The notes beneath the pieces are model-generated. The model did no database searches, had not been told where the DNA came from, and worked only from the letters and a program-made list of their open reading frames with translations. The position numbers and the translations under genes were made by a program. A stretch of DNA of 38,033 nucleotides from an uncultured Ectothiorhodospiraceae bacterium. Its GTDB lineage: Bacteria; Pseudomonadota; Gammaproteobacteria; UBA9214. Of this stretch, positions 15,357 to 24,496 are shown one piece after another. The stretch spans positions 1 through 38,033 of the forward strand of contig CAMYIO010000017.1 in the NCBI GenBank assembly GCA_947258515.1, written 5' to 3'. Every line of letters begins with the position of its first letter. Position 1 is the stretch's first letter.

Positions 15357-17393
15357 TTATTGCGCCTGCTGCGGGGGGACACCTGACCGGTTATCACGCA
15401 AGCTCTGTAGCGCACTCTGGATAAAGGCCGCCAGTTCAGCGGAGAGCTCCTTGTTGAGTTCATTATCTTCTTCGAGATGGTAGAACTCATCGGGATAGAG
15501 CGCATAGCGGCCAAGCAGCTCTTTACCGCCGGGGGGCTTGACCAGCAGCTGGTCGCCACGGATCAGCGCCACGGTCTGGTCGCTACCCGATGGCTTGATA
15601 ACGCCCACCCCCGGATCATCATCCTGCAGCGACAACAGGTTACGCCCCCAGCACTGGTGCACAAAGGGTTCACCCAGTAGTCCAACCACGGTAGGCACGA
15701 CGTCGGTCTGTGTAGCCACGGTGTGATTGACCGCGCCGTAGGTCTCGCGGATACCGGGGCCGAGGATCAGCATGGGGACCCGAAAGCGTAACAGGTCGAT
15801 TTCAGCAAGTTGCCGCGTTATGGCGAAGCCATGGTCGCCGAGGATGACGAACAGTGTGTCTTCAAACCAGGGGGAATCTGCCGCGCGGGCAAAAAACTGC
15901 CCCAGCACCCAGTCGGAATAACGCTGTGCCGTCAGGTGCAGATCCAGCTTTCCGAAGCCTGTGACAGGCTCGACCGGTAACTGCTCCGGCAAGGCGTAGG
16001 GTGTGTGGTTGGACAGTGTCTGCAAGATCGCATAAAAAGGCTTGTCAGCCGGCATCCCGTCCAGTTCCTGCAGCGCCCTGTTGAACATATCTTCGTCCGA
16101 CACGCCCCAGGTAGGATCAATAAAGATCGGATCCCTGAAATCATCGCGCCCGATGAAATTCGACATGCCCTGGCTGCGGAAGAAGCCCTGCTGATTGTCC
16201 CAGGAAAAGTGGCCATTGTAGATGTAGAGATCATTGTAACGCCGATGATTGAGCAGTACCGGCAGGCCGGAAAACAGGTTCTGGCCCTCGGGTTGCTGCA
16301 TCAGGTATTCATAACCGGGCAGGTTCGGAAAGCATGCGACCGTTGCAAACATACCCTGGTGTGTGTGGGTACCGTTGGAGAAAAAACGGTCAAACAGCAG
16401 TCCCCGGGTCGCCAGCTTGTCAAATTCCGGTGTAATACCCCGGTCGTTGCCAAACGCGCCGACGAACTCACCGGAAAAGCTTTCCATCATGATGAGCACA
16501 ATATTTCGCGGTGGTGCCGGCAGGCGATTGACCGGCGTATGGCGTCGCAGCAAGACATACTGTTCCGGCTCCAGCAATTCATCCTGCGGTGTAAGCAGCA
16601 TATCCCTGACAAGGGTCACGGCAGTATCCGTCGGTAGCGCGGTCAACCACTTGTCGGCCTGCTCCTGGTGGTTATTCATCGCGGCTTTTGAAAGGGTATA
16701 GGTGCCATTAAGTGCCAGGTGATTGGCAAACAGATGCTGGCTGTGAAACGCATCCCCCCAGCGCAGCGGCGGACCGCTGCGCAGCGTGCCACGTCCACCC
16801 CAGGCGGCCAGGCACACCATGAGTATAAAAACAGGCAGCCGCAATGCCGCACGATAACCTTGCCGTGGCCGTTTAGGCGTCAGCCGATCAAGCCAGCGCA
16901 GGCTGAAAAAATATACCAGCCACAGCGCCAGCCATAACAGCAGGTAGCGCACCACGGGGAATCCGTGCCAGATCATGCTGGATACCGTGGCCGGGTCCTC
17001 TTCCAGGTAGTGCAGTGCGATACTGTTTAACCGGGTATGGAACTCGCGGTAGAATTCCAGCTCTGCGACACCCGCAAACAGCGTCACGGCTGCACAGGTC
17101 CCGAGCCAAACGAGTGCCAGTTTGCGCGTTCCCAGTCCGTTGGGCAGCAACAGCGCCAGCAATAACGGTGCAGCGAGAATACTGGTAATAATCAGATCGA
17201 AACGCAGACCCACCAGAAATGAACGCGCCAGGTCCGTGAACGGGACACCCCCTGCCAGGTCGGGATTAACAAGGATCAGGATGCCACGCAGGATGGCCAG
17301 CACGCCGATGTAGAGCATGGCATAACCCAGAATAAAGAGGCTGTCAGCGAGCAGTGGATCCAGGCCCGGCCTTTCAGGGGATTGATGTTTCAT
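15357..17393 (-). CDS. LTA synthase-like sulfatase-fold membrane transferase
   Basis: This 678-residue protein has five membrane helices in the first 215 residues, then a periplasmic alkaline-phosphatase/sulfatase domain beginning near residue 290 with NIVLIMMESFSGEF (metal site). NGTHTHQGMFAT holds the probable Thr nucleophile, and ILGDHGFA and TVATQTDVVPTVVGLLG supply further metal ligands. This is the LtaS/MdoB/OpgB family, which transfers phosphoglycerol or similar groups from lipids to glycans or lipid A. I chose ATG 17393. It lies 59 bases upstream of arnT on the same strand, so a role in envelope decoration beside Ara4N is plausible; the actual donor and acceptor are unknown. Confidence 0.8.
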   Translation of the reverse strand: MKHQSPERPGLDPLLADSLFILGYAMLYIGVLAILRGILILVNPDLAGGVPFTDLARSFLVGLRFDLIITSILAAPLLLALLLPNGLGTRKLALVWLGTCAAVTLFAGVAELEFYREFHTRLNSIALHYLEEDPATVSSMIWHGFPVVRYLLLWLALWLVYFFSLRWLDRLTPKRPRQGYRAALRLPVFILMVCLAAWGGRGTLRSGPPLRWGDAFHSQHLFANHLALNGTYTLSKAAMNNHQEQADKWLTALPTDTAVTLVRDMLLTPQDELLEPEQYVLLRRHTPVNRLPAPPRNIVLIMMESFSGEFVGAFGNDRGITPEFDKLATRGLLFDRFFSNGTHTHQGMFATVACFPNLPGYEYLMQQPEGQNLFSGLPVLLNHRRYNDLYIYNGHFSWDNQQGFFRSQGMSNFIGRDDFRDPIFIDPTWGVSDEDMFNRALQELDGMPADKPFYAILQTLSNHTPYALPEQLPVEPVTGFGKLDLHLTAQRYSDWVLGQFFARAADSPWFEDTLFVILGDHGFAITRQLAEIDLLRFRVPMLILGPGIRETYGAVNHTVATQTDVVPTVVGLLGEPFVHQCWGRNLLSLQDDDPGVGVIKPSGSDQTVALIRGDQLLVKPPGGKELLGRYALYPDEFYHLEEDNELNKELSAELAAFIQSALQSLRDNRSGVPPQQAQ

Positions 17394-17496
17394 CGCGCGG
17401 CAGTATTGCAGATACAAGCTGCAAGCTGCAATAACCTGTTAGATATGGCTAAGCGTGTTCAATACAGGCTTGCCTGATGACGATCCGGAACAGCAG

Positions 17497-18711
17497 CTAA
17501 CCTGCAGCTTCGGATTCTTCCTCTGGTATTTCTTCCGCCAGTTCTTCATAGCCGAGCAGGTGCAATACCTGTTTGCGGGCCGCCATACCGTCCTCGTATC
17601 CGAGTTCCATGAGTTCCTTGCAATAGGGCGCATCAAACATCAGGTAACTCATCAGCGGTCGGCCCTCGCGTGCCAGTGCACCGATGCCCTTTAAAAGGAT
17701 GCGCACGGAACGCGGAAAGTTGCCGACATAGCGTTCCACGATATCGCGGATATCCATGCTCGGCGAGATCACGAGGTAATCGATCTGGCGTAACGAGGTA
17801 TCATGGTAGGTTACACGCTTGTCGCGGGTCGCGGTAATAGTGTGATTGATGCGCCGCAGCCGTTCGATATCTGCATCCAGGCTGTCCATAAACAGGGTAT
17901 CGAAGATGTAGCCGGTAATCTGACCGAATGTCGGAAAGGGAACACTTCTGGCATCATCCGGCGGCGTGTCGGGACGGGGATTTCTGCCGCCAATGATTAG
18001 CAGGCGATTTGCCCCCAGATGCAGTGCCGGACTGAGTGGCGCCGTTTGCCGCATGGAGCCGTCACCGAAATACTCATTACGCAACTTTACTGCGGGAAAC
18101 AGCACCGGTATTGCCGACGAGGCCATCAGGTGATTCAGGGTCAACTCGGTCGGCTGCCCGATACGGCGTGTACGTTTCCAGGGCTTCAGTCCCTCCTTGC
18201 CCTGGTAAAACGTGACCGACAAACCGCTGGTGTAACCCGATGAGGTTATGGAAACAGCATCCAGGGCACCGCAATCGATTCCCTGCTGGATACGCGCAAA
18301 GCGGATGTGACTTTCGAGCAGGTGACGTAGCGGTGAATTATCCAGTACCGATTCCGGCTGTCGCTTTACCAGCCCGAGCCCTAAAAAGGTGAATGTCCAG
18401 CGGAAGCCGCTCTTTATCGCGGTCCACGGGTCGGTCTTGAAAACCTTGCCGACGTGAAAATTCGCCCAGATACCGTAGAGTCGGTCAACGCCTTCACGGA
18501 AACGGGTCGCGCTGCTGGCGAGTAATACCGCATTGAGCGCGCCCGAGGAAGTCCCGCAAATCACCGGGAATGGATTTTCAACATCTTCCGGCAACATATC
18601 GCCAATCGCCTTCAGCACACCTGCCTGGTAGGCATTACGTGCACCCCCACCCGGCAGGATCAGGCCAGTTACCGGTTTTTCCTTTTTCTTTTTGAATGAA
18701 AGCCAGTACAT
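17497..18711 (-). CDS. Patatin-like phospholipase
   Basis: This 404-residue protein has the patatin oxyanion loop GGGARNAYQAG (21-31), nucleophile motif GTSSG with Ser55, and the catalytic Asp in DGS at about 217, so the Ser-Asp dyad is intact. LMASSAIPVLFPAVKL is the family motif before the Asp. There is no signal peptide; a lysine-rich N-terminus (FKKKKEK) may bind membranes. A C-terminal region ends in an acidic tail (AEEIPEEESEAAG). It probably hydrolyses phospholipids or acyl esters at the inner membrane. It stands alone between the kinase/ATPase and sulfatase genes. Confidence 0.88.
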   Translation of the reverse strand: MYWLSFKKKKEKPVTGLILPGGGARNAYQAGVLKAIGDMLPEDVENPFPVICGTSSGALNAVLLASSATRFREGVDRLYGIWANFHVGKVFKTDPWTAIKSGFRWTFTFLGLGLVKRQPESVLDNSPLRHLLESHIRFARIQQGIDCGALDAVSITSSGYTSGLSVTFYQGKEGLKPWKRTRRIGQPTELTLNHLMASSAIPVLFPAVKLRNEYFGDGSMRQTAPLSPALHLGANRLLIIGGRNPRPDTPPDDARSVPFPTFGQITGYIFDTLFMDSLDADIERLRRINHTITATRDKRVTYHDTSLRQIDYLVISPSMDIRDIVERYVGNFPRSVRILLKGIGALAREGRPLMSYLMFDAPYCKELMELGYEDGMAARKQVLHLLGYEELAEEIPEEESEAAG

Positions 18712-18819
18712 TTCCGATAGTACACTATACCCCTTTTATTCCAGATATATCGGCCATCGGAAGTGCTTTTATAATGACAGCACTGATCAGTTACGAATCA
18801 ACGACATCCCCCTGCCCCG

Positions 18820-20433
18820 CTACCCGTCTGCCGCCATGGCCTGTATTTTCTCGACAAGCCGGCGATGCAGGTCTTTTATCGGGATATCCATACCTGAATC
18901 CACACCGAGTACAGCAGCCATCTCGTCCGGCATTAATGGCTGTTGCGATGCAAGCTGTGCATCCAGCACCTCGATACCGGCTTCTGACGGGTCGCCACCA
19001 GCCGTCTGGCGACTGCGCAGTCGCTCACACAGCGTCTCCCTGTCCGCCTCAAAATCCAGCAATACGAACGGCACACCTATGGAGACCGACAACTGGCGAA
19101 AGTGTTCGCGCCAGACGAATTGCAGGAACGTGGCATCGATAATAACCGGGTAGCCTGCACCCGTCACTGTACGAGCCAGCTCGGCAAGCTGCTCGTAGGT
19201 GCGCACACTGGCATCTGCTGAATAAATGCCTTCCCTGATAGCGGACTGTGTATCCGCAGCTGCGGCGTAACCGTGCAGACGCTTTCTCTCAACATCGGAA
19301 CGTACCTGGATAGCGCCCATACGCTCGGCCAGTTGAGCGGCATAATATGACTTGCCCGAGCCCGACACGCCGTGCGTGATGATCAGCACAACCAGTGGCG
19401 GCCGCACATAGTCTGCAGCCAGCTTCATGTAGGACCTGTACTCGTACCAGACATTATGTTGATCCAGTGTCGAGCGTGTCTGGGGCAAGCGCAGCACGGC
19501 GACCTTGGCGCGCACCAGCGCCCGGTAGACAAGGTAATAGCGCAACACGGCAAGACCGGCGTAGTCACCCGTGTGTTGCAGGCAGGTATTCAGCAGGCGC
19601 ACCGCCAGGGACGGGTAACCGCGATCACGGATATCCATGACCAGGAATGCGAGCTCGCTGATGACGTCAATCCAGCGTAACTGCGGATTGAACTCAATGC
19701 CGTCAAACGGGGTGATATGACCATCGATGAGGGTGAGATTACCGAGGTGCAGGTCGCCGTGGCATTCGCGCACAAACCCGTCGCGGCGACGCTGTTCAAG
19801 CACGGCCCGTTTAGTATCGAATTCCCGGCAACACCAGTCTTCTACCTGCCGCAGCTGTTGCTGCAGCTGTGCGTCAGGCAATACCGGGCGTATATGCTCG
19901 AAGTTCTCCATTACCCAGTGATGAATATCGTCAGGCAGGCCCCTGTCAGGGTGCATTTCAGCGATAGCGACTGACGCATGCATGTCGGACACCAGCAGGG
20001 CAAGCGCATCGATGTGTTGCGGTGTGAGTGTGTTGTTCGCCGCCAGCGTGCTGAGCAGTCCTGATTGCGGGAATTGTTTCATTCGCACGGCATACTCGAG
20101 CGGCTCTCCGCCGGCCTGCAGTGACGGCCGTTCAGGGGTACCGCTGATAGCAACCACATCAAGGTACAGCTGCGGCGCAAAACGCCGGTTCAGCCGCAAC
20201 TCTTCCTGGCAATAGAACCTGCGCTTCTGCAGTGTCGAGTAATCAAGGAAACCGAAATCAACTGCCTTCTTGATCTTGTAGACATACTCTCCCGTGAGGA
20301 TAACCCAGGATATATGCGTCTCCAGCAGCCGGAGTTCAGTCACCGGATGCTCAAAAACAGCCGGATTCTGCAGGGCAGTGACCAGCGGCAGCTGTGCTGC
20401 AACCGGACTGCCATTCTGCACTTTATGTCCCAT
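18820..20433 (-). CDS. Bifunctional aminoglycoside phosphotransferase-like kinase / P-loop ATP-binding protein
   Basis: The 537-residue protein has an APH-type kinase domain (about residues 30-330) with VYKIKKAVDFGF as the nucleotide-binding Lys region and the catalytic-loop motif HGDLHLGN (225-232) followed by FDGIEF. A C-terminal kinase-like P-loop domain has Walker A GVSGSGKS at 355-362 and an IIDATFL segment. Proteins of this two-domain family are common in Proteobacteria and of uncertain substrate; resistance to drugs is not implied. I chose ATG 20433 because homology-like sequence starts near there; the frame extends to 20895 but the extension lies over the divergent promoter and CBS gene. 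Confidence 0.85.
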   Translation of the reverse strand: MGHKVQNGSPVAAQLPLVTALQNPAVFEHPVTELRLLETHISWVILTGEYVYKIKKAVDFGFLDYSTLQKRRFYCQEELRLNRRFAPQLYLDVVAISGTPERPSLQAGGEPLEYAVRMKQFPQSGLLSTLAANNTLTPQHIDALALLVSDMHASVAIAEMHPDRGLPDDIHHWVMENFEHIRPVLPDAQLQQQLRQVEDWCCREFDTKRAVLEQRRRDGFVRECHGDLHLGNLTLIDGHITPFDGIEFNPQLRWIDVISELAFLVMDIRDRGYPSLAVRLLNTCLQHTGDYAGLAVLRYYLVYRALVRAKVAVLRLPQTRSTLDQHNVWYEYRSYMKLAADYVRPPLVVLIITHGVSGSGKSYYAAQLAERMGAIQVRSDVERKRLHGYAAAADTQSAIREGIYSADASVRTYEQLAELARTVTGAGYPVIIDATFLQFVWREHFRQLSVSIGVPFVLLDFEADRETLCERLRSRQTAGGDPSEAGIEVLDAQLASQQPLMPDEMAAVLGVDSGMDIPIKDLHRRLVEKIQAMAADG

Positions 20434-20526
20434 CTGAGCTGCCTTTTTGTTATTCGCGAATAGCCGGCACGCTTTCCCGCCAGCCAAACCACGGACGTCA
20501 CGATGGCACTGCCACAGCGTCCTGTC

Positions 20527-20540
20527 TTGACGTGGATCAA
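20527..20540. promoter_or_regulatory. FNR/DNR-type box TTGAC-N4-ATCAA upstream of CBS gene
   Basis: TTGACGTGGATCAA is followed on the plus strand by TATACT at 20563-20568, exactly the spacing of a class II FNR promoter (box centred at -41.5). This predicts a start of transcription near 20575 and a leader of about 60 bases for the CBS gene. No good -10 at that spacing is seen for the divergent kinase/ATPase gene. Confidence 0.8.
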
Positions 20541-20637
20541 CGCCGCGGTAAAAAACGCGCCCTATACTGGTCCCAGTCAGTGATGTTATCAAGCATCGCC
20601 AGTATAGTTCGTTTGCAGGACACAGTGGGAGAGACCT

Positions 20638-21099
20638 ATGAATGCTGGAGAACTCTGCAACCGCCAAGTCATTACCGCGGCCCGTGAAACAAATATCTCC
20701 GAGGCGGCACAACTGATGCGTGACCGGCATGTCGGCAGCCTTATCGTCGTCGAGAAACATGACAATCGCCCGCAACCGGTCGGCATACTGACCGACCGCG
20801 ACATCGTCATAGAAGTACTTGCGGAAAATGTTGACCCGGACACCGTAACCGTCGGTGATGTCATGACCACTGCCGTGCTCAAGGTCTGTGAACATGACAG
20901 TCTTTTCGATACCGCGCAGCGTATGCGCGCGCGCGGCGTGCGGCGGGTTCCGGTCGTTTCCAACCAGGGCGAACTGGTCGGCGTGCTTGCACAGGACGAT
21001 ATACTGGCACTGCTCTGCGAGGAACTTACGCTGCTGGTCAAGGTATCGACTCGCGAGGTCGAGCAGGAGATCAAAAAACGCGGCCGTCCCGTCACCTGA
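20638..21099 (+). CDS. Tandem CBS-domain protein
   Basis: This 153-residue cytoplasmic protein consists of two CBS domains (about 8-65 and 72-130), each ending in the typical GILTDRDIV or GVLAQDDILAL. CBS pairs bind adenosyl nucleotides and sense energy charge. A GGGAGAG ribosome site precedes ATG 20638. The gene has a strong FNR-type promoter, in line with low-oxygen induction seen for CBS proteins in other gammaproteobacteria. It converges on the permease pseudogene with only 15 bases between stops and a 6-bp hairpin at 21099-21118. Confidence 0.9.
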   Translation: MNAGELCNRQVITAARETNISEAAQLMRDRHVGSLIVVEKHDNRPQPVGILTDRDIVIEVLAENVDPDTVTVGDVMTTAVLKVCEHDSLFDTAQRMRARGVRRVPVVSNQGELVGVLAQDDILALLCEELTLLVKVSTREVEQEIKKRGRPVT

Positions 21100-21114
21100 T
21101 GACGGACAGTAGCG

Positions 21115-22331
21115 TCATGTGCGCAGATCGAACAGCGCTTGCAGCAGGACGAAGCCACTGGATGCAATAAACCCGGCTGCCGGAATCCACCGCGGCACAC
21201 AGACAATACCGGCAGGCTGCTCGTCCCTGTGTTTCAGGCGCCAGAGTGACAGGTTCACGAGACAGAATACCAGCAGTAAAAAATAGCTGGTGGCTTTCGC
21301 CAGCGTTTCTATCGGCAGGTACAGCGCCATCACCAGCACCGCGGTCGACACACTGACCGTGGCCACCACAGGGGTGCGCGTCACTGCATGCACCCTGGAA
21401 AATATCAGCGGCAGCCAGCGCTTGCAGCCCATACCGTAGCAGACACGGCTCGCCATAATGATCTGGATCAGTGCGCCATTGACAACCGCAAACAGGCTGA
21501 TCAGGGTGATCAGTATCGGTTCCCGTCCGGTCACGACCTGATACAGGTGGGCAAGTGGAGCCTGCACCCCGGCCAGCGTCTCAACCGGCACACTGGCCAC
21601 CGCCACCAGGGCAATCATGAAATACAGCAGCGTCGACAGCAGCAAGGCGGCAAGGATTGCACGCGGCAGATTGACCTCCGGCTGGCGCACCTCCTCGGCC
21701 ACATTCACCATGTCCTCAAACCCGATGAAGGCATAAAAGGCGAGAAAACCGCCGGCAAACACGCCGTACCACACACCACCCTGCAGCAGCGGCCTGAAAT
21801 CCGCCATCTCGGGCCGCACCTGCAACAGGCCGGGGGCCGCCACCTGTATAACGAGCAACAAGCCCGCCCATGGAATGGGGCAATACCCCATACCGAGAGC
21901 CCGCCGAGCAGCAACACCAGCAACGGCATCACCAGCACATCAGGAAGTGACACCAGCACCTGCAGGTAACCGGCAAAGCCGCGGACAATGGTTGCTGCAG
22001 AGACGATACCGGCCATGATGACAAGCAGTCCGACCAGCCGGGACAGTGCTGGCAAACCGAGACCCTCCTGCACATACACGGCCTCCCCGGCACTGACCGG
22101 GTAACGGGCAACCAGTTCTGCATAGGAAAACGCGGTCAGGCAGGCCAGTAACGATGCCAGCAGGAAGGAGAGCGGTGCAAACATACCGGCATGTGACACC
22201 ACCTCACCCAGCAGTACGTAGATGCCGGCCCCGATGATATTACCCAGTCCATAGAAGATCACCAGCGTCAGCGACAACGAGCGCTTCAGCGTGGGTTGTT
22301 GCTTTTCTGCAGCATCCGGGGTGCCTGTCAT
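21115..22331 (-). pseudogene. APC-family amino acid permease, frameshifted
   Basis: Two frames together make one APC permease. The first, from ATG 22331, covers helices 1 to 4 (VIFYGLGNIIGAGIYVLLG, FSYAELVARYPVSAGEAVYV) and leaves homology after LSVWGIA near 21875. The second frame resumes at WAGLLLVIQVAAPG and runs to the stop at 21115 (FYAFIGFEDMVNVAEEVRQP). The junction lacks roughly 12-15 residues normally found between these segments, so an internal deletion with a net frame change is likelier than a single-base error. Transport function is probably lost. The gene diverges from the hsp20 gene across an FNR-type box; TAAAAT at 22409-22404 could be its -10. Confidence 0.75.
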
Positions 22332-22432
22332 GCCGGCATTATGGCATATACGCCGTACTGCGAAAGGCGATGCCGCAGACGCGGGCAGCAGACAAATAAC
22401 AGCATTTTATTTACCGCCTGGCGACGTGTTTT

Positions 22433-22446
22433 TTGACGGCCATCAA
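22433..22446. promoter_or_regulatory. FNR/DNR-type box TTGAC-N4-ATCAA between permease and hsp20
   Basis: TTGACGGCCATCAA lies 70 bases upstream of the hsp20 ATG. On the plus strand TATATA at 22470-22475 is within one base of class II spacing; on the minus strand TAAAAT at 22409-22404 is likewise within one base for the permease. No sigma-32 type promoter was recognised. Confidence 0.7.
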
Positions 22447-22515
22447 GGCGGATAGCGGGATATATGCTATATATACAGCATGAGATGTGAATAGACACAT
22501 CAGGAGGATAGCCAC

Positions 22516-23019
22516 ATGGTAACCAGAGATGACACCCGTAAACGGGAGAAAACACTGGCGCGCCACCCCGCCACAGACAGGCCGGGTTCGTGGGACGAGA
22601 TGGAGCGTTGGTTTACCGAGTTTGGACGGCACGGCTGGCTGCACCCGTTCAACTGGGAGTGGCCGCAACCGGCTGGTACGTTTACAGCAGCGGGTACTCA
22701 ATTGCCAAAGGTTGACGTGCTTGACCGGGATAACGAGTTACTTGTCCGGGCAGAACTCCCCGGCGTCAACAAGGATGATGTAGACATCACGGTTGATGAA
22801 CACAGCGTCACCATCAAGGCAACGACAAAACATGAGGAAAAAAAGGAAGAAGGCGAGTACTACCGGCGTGAATTGAGCAGGAGCGAATACCTGCGAACCC
22901 TGGCACTGCCAGCCACAGTAGACGAGGAAAAGGCCAGGGCGACCTTCACGGACGGGGTTCTCGAACTGACATTACCCAAACTGGAGAAGACCCACCGCAA
23001 GTCGGTAAAAGTCGATTAA
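22516..23019 (+). CDS. Hsp20/alpha-crystallin small heat shock protein
   Basis: The 167-residue chaperone has a Trp/Phe-rich N-terminal arm (residues 25-55) and an alpha-crystallin domain from about residue 62. Seen are VDVLDRDNELLVRAELPGVNKDDVDITV, YYRRELSRSEYLRTLALP and the A-x-x-x-n-GVLELTLPK end motif. Small Hsps hold unfolding proteins for refolding by DnaK. A strong AGGAGG (22502-22507) is 8 bases from the ATG. The upstream FNR-type box suggests induction by low oxygen or NO instead of, or as well as, heat. A strong terminator follows. Confidence 0.95.
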   Translation: MVTRDDTRKREKTLARHPATDRPGSWDEMERWFTEFGRHGWLHPFNWEWPQPAGTFTAAGTQLPKVDVLDRDNELLVRAELPGVNKDDVDITVDEHSVTIKATTKHEEKKEEGEYYRRELSRSEYLRTLALPATVDEEKARATFTDGVLELTLPKLEKTHRKSVKVD

Positions 23020-23072
23020 TACAGGGAAGTACATAACGCCGGGTCTGGTTTTTCAGCGGGCGTCATGTTTAC

Positions 23073-23116
23073 GCCAGCGTCATCGGCAACCGGGGTTGCC
23101 GTGGCGCTGGCTTTTT
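23073..23116 (+). terminator. Intrinsic terminator of hsp20
   Basis: GCCAGCG (23073-23079) pairs with CGCTGGC (23105-23111), with an inner stem GGCAAC/GTTGCC, followed by TTTTT at 23112-23116. The following 90 bases hold further short GC-rich dyads (for example CCCGCT-G-AGCGGG at 23127-23139) and no gene. Confidence 0.85.
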
Positions 23117-23207
23117 ATATCACGACCCCGCTGAGCGGGAATCCGGAATGCCAGCTGACGGGCTGGCAGAATACTCACTGCCAGCCTGACCCTGCAAGCC
23201 CGGGTTG

Positions 23208-24359
23208 CTAGCGTACCGGCGGGGCTGGCGGGTATGACGGACGCATCGGGTTTTGTATCCACGGCGGCAATGCAGGTCGTCCGGCGGGTGCCGGTGGCGC
23301 GCTTTGCTCATCAACAAACTCGCTGCGATGCTCTTCCATATACGCCATACGTTCTTCCGGTGGCATATTCATCATAGTGGCACGCATGGCGGCCATCCTG
23401 TTACGACGCTCTTCTGCCTGCTTGCGCAGTTCCTCGTGGCGGCTCGCCACATCATCCTGTTGCTCCAGCATGGTCTTGAAAATATCTTCCTGATTTTCAA
23501 GCAGATAATTGCGCCGATCTTCAGCCCGGGTACGCATGGACTCCTGTTCCTTGATCAACTTCTCCAGGCGTTCCTCACGTTGTTGCAGGAAGGCTTCCAT
23601 ACGCGCATCCAGGTCATTCTGTCTTTCCTCGCGCCGTTTGGCTAGCCGCTCCTCGCGCTGCTGCTGCTGTTTTTCATAATACGCCTGCTGCTGTTCCCGA
23701 TACTTCTGCATCGCCAGCTCGCGCTCGGTCCGGGGGCGTTGCCCCTGCACAGGTCGCTGCATGCGCATGCGCTCCATTTCCGCCTGGTGTGCGGCATGCT
23801 GTTCTTCCACCTCCGCATCGCGTGCCGGGCGCTGTGCGCGCAGCTCTTCCATCTCCGCCCGGTGTGCAGCCCGCAGCTCTTCCATCTCCGCCTCGAGTGC
23901 GGCACGCTGCTCTTGCAACTCCGCCTCACGTGCAGTGCGCTGTTCTACTATTTCCGCATCGCGTGCGGCACGCTGCTCTTGCATCTCCGCCTCGCGTGAA
24001 ACACGTTGTTCCTCCATCTCCGTATCACGCACGGGATGTTGCGCGCGCATGCGCTCCATTTCCGCCTGGTGCGCGGCACGCTGTTCCGCTATCTGCGCAT
24101 CGCGTGCAGCACGTTCATCTTTCATCTGCGCATCGCGTGCAGCGCGCTGTTGCTCCATCTCCGCCTGTTGCTGCTCACGCAGCGACCCGCTTTGCTGAAC
24201 ATGCTGGTCGAATTGCTCGCGATAGGTACGGATTCGCTCCTCCATCGGGCTCGTTGGCGCGGCTGCAGGTGCAGCTGTTGCCGGACTTTCTTCAGCCCGG
24301 GCAGCGGGGAGCAACATTGTTGCCGCAATAATGCTGAAAAATACTGGTTTTAATGACAT
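23208..24359 (-). CDS. Exported coiled-coil protein with 11-residue repeats
   Basis: This 383-residue protein has a signal peptide cut after AARA (about residue 22) and an Ala/Pro linker. About eleven hendecad repeats of the form EQRAARDAEM lie between residues 69 and 203, twice extended by a three-residue insert in RAQxPxRDxE. A Gln/Glu/Arg-rich helical region with MQKYREQQQAYYEKQQQQREERL follows (to about 340), then a Pro-rich C-terminus. Hendecads form right-handed or straight coiled coils, so a long periplasmic rod is expected. AAGGAG precedes the ATG. I do not recognise the family; it lies just downstream of the nir operon but behind its own 137-base leader region. Confidence 0.8.
   Translation of the reverse strand: MSLKPVFFSIIAATMLLPAARAEESPATAAPAAAPTSPMEERIRTYREQFDQHVQQSGSLREQQQAEMEQQRAARDAQMKDERAARDAQIAEQRAAHQAEMERMRAQHPVRDTEMEEQRVSREAEMQEQRAARDAEIVEQRTAREAELQEQRAALEAEMEELRAAHRAEMEELRAQRPARDAEVEEQHAAHQAEMERMRMQRPVQGQRPRTERELAMQKYREQQQAYYEKQQQQREERLAKRREERQNDLDARMEAFLQQREERLEKLIKEQESMRTRAEDRRNYLLENQEDIFKTMLEQQDDVASRHEELRKQAEERRNRMAAMRATMMNMPPEERMAYMEEHRSEFVDEQSAPPAPAGRPALPPWIQNPMRPSYPPAPPVR
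23751..24155 (-). repeat. 33-bp tandem coding repeats (hendecads)
   Basis: The DNA for residues 69-203 consists of degenerate 33-base units with the recurring plus-strand theme GCACGCTGCTCTT and CATCTCCGCCTC. Two units carry 9 extra bases. Length variation by unit gain or loss is to be expected here. Confidence 0.75.
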
Positions 24360-24441
24360 AACCGTTCTCCTTTAAAATTGTTGTGATTTTCTCATGAAAA
24401 CATAAAAATATGGCCTCCGCAGCAACTCATTGTGCCGTGAT

Positions 24442-24460
24442 GGCGGTCCAAACTACCGCC
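24442..24460 (-). terminator. Hairpin after nirN
   Basis: GGCGGT and ACCGCC pair perfectly around a 7-base loop 37 bases after the nirN stop. No T run follows directly, so it may be a weak or factor-dependent end of the nir operon. Confidence 0.4.
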
Positions 24461-24496
24461 TCAGCCGGTTACACATCCTCCATGCCAGCAGTCACA

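Noticed and set aside
20434-20895. N-terminal extension of the kinase/ATPase frame
   Set aside because: The extra 154 codons lie over the FNR-type promoter and the start of the divergent CBS gene and show no family-like sequence.
22464-22481. ATGCT/AGCAT dyad upstream of hsp20 as an RNA thermometer
   Set aside because: The stem is only 5 bp, lies around the predicted -10, and does not pair with the AGGAGG ribosome site.
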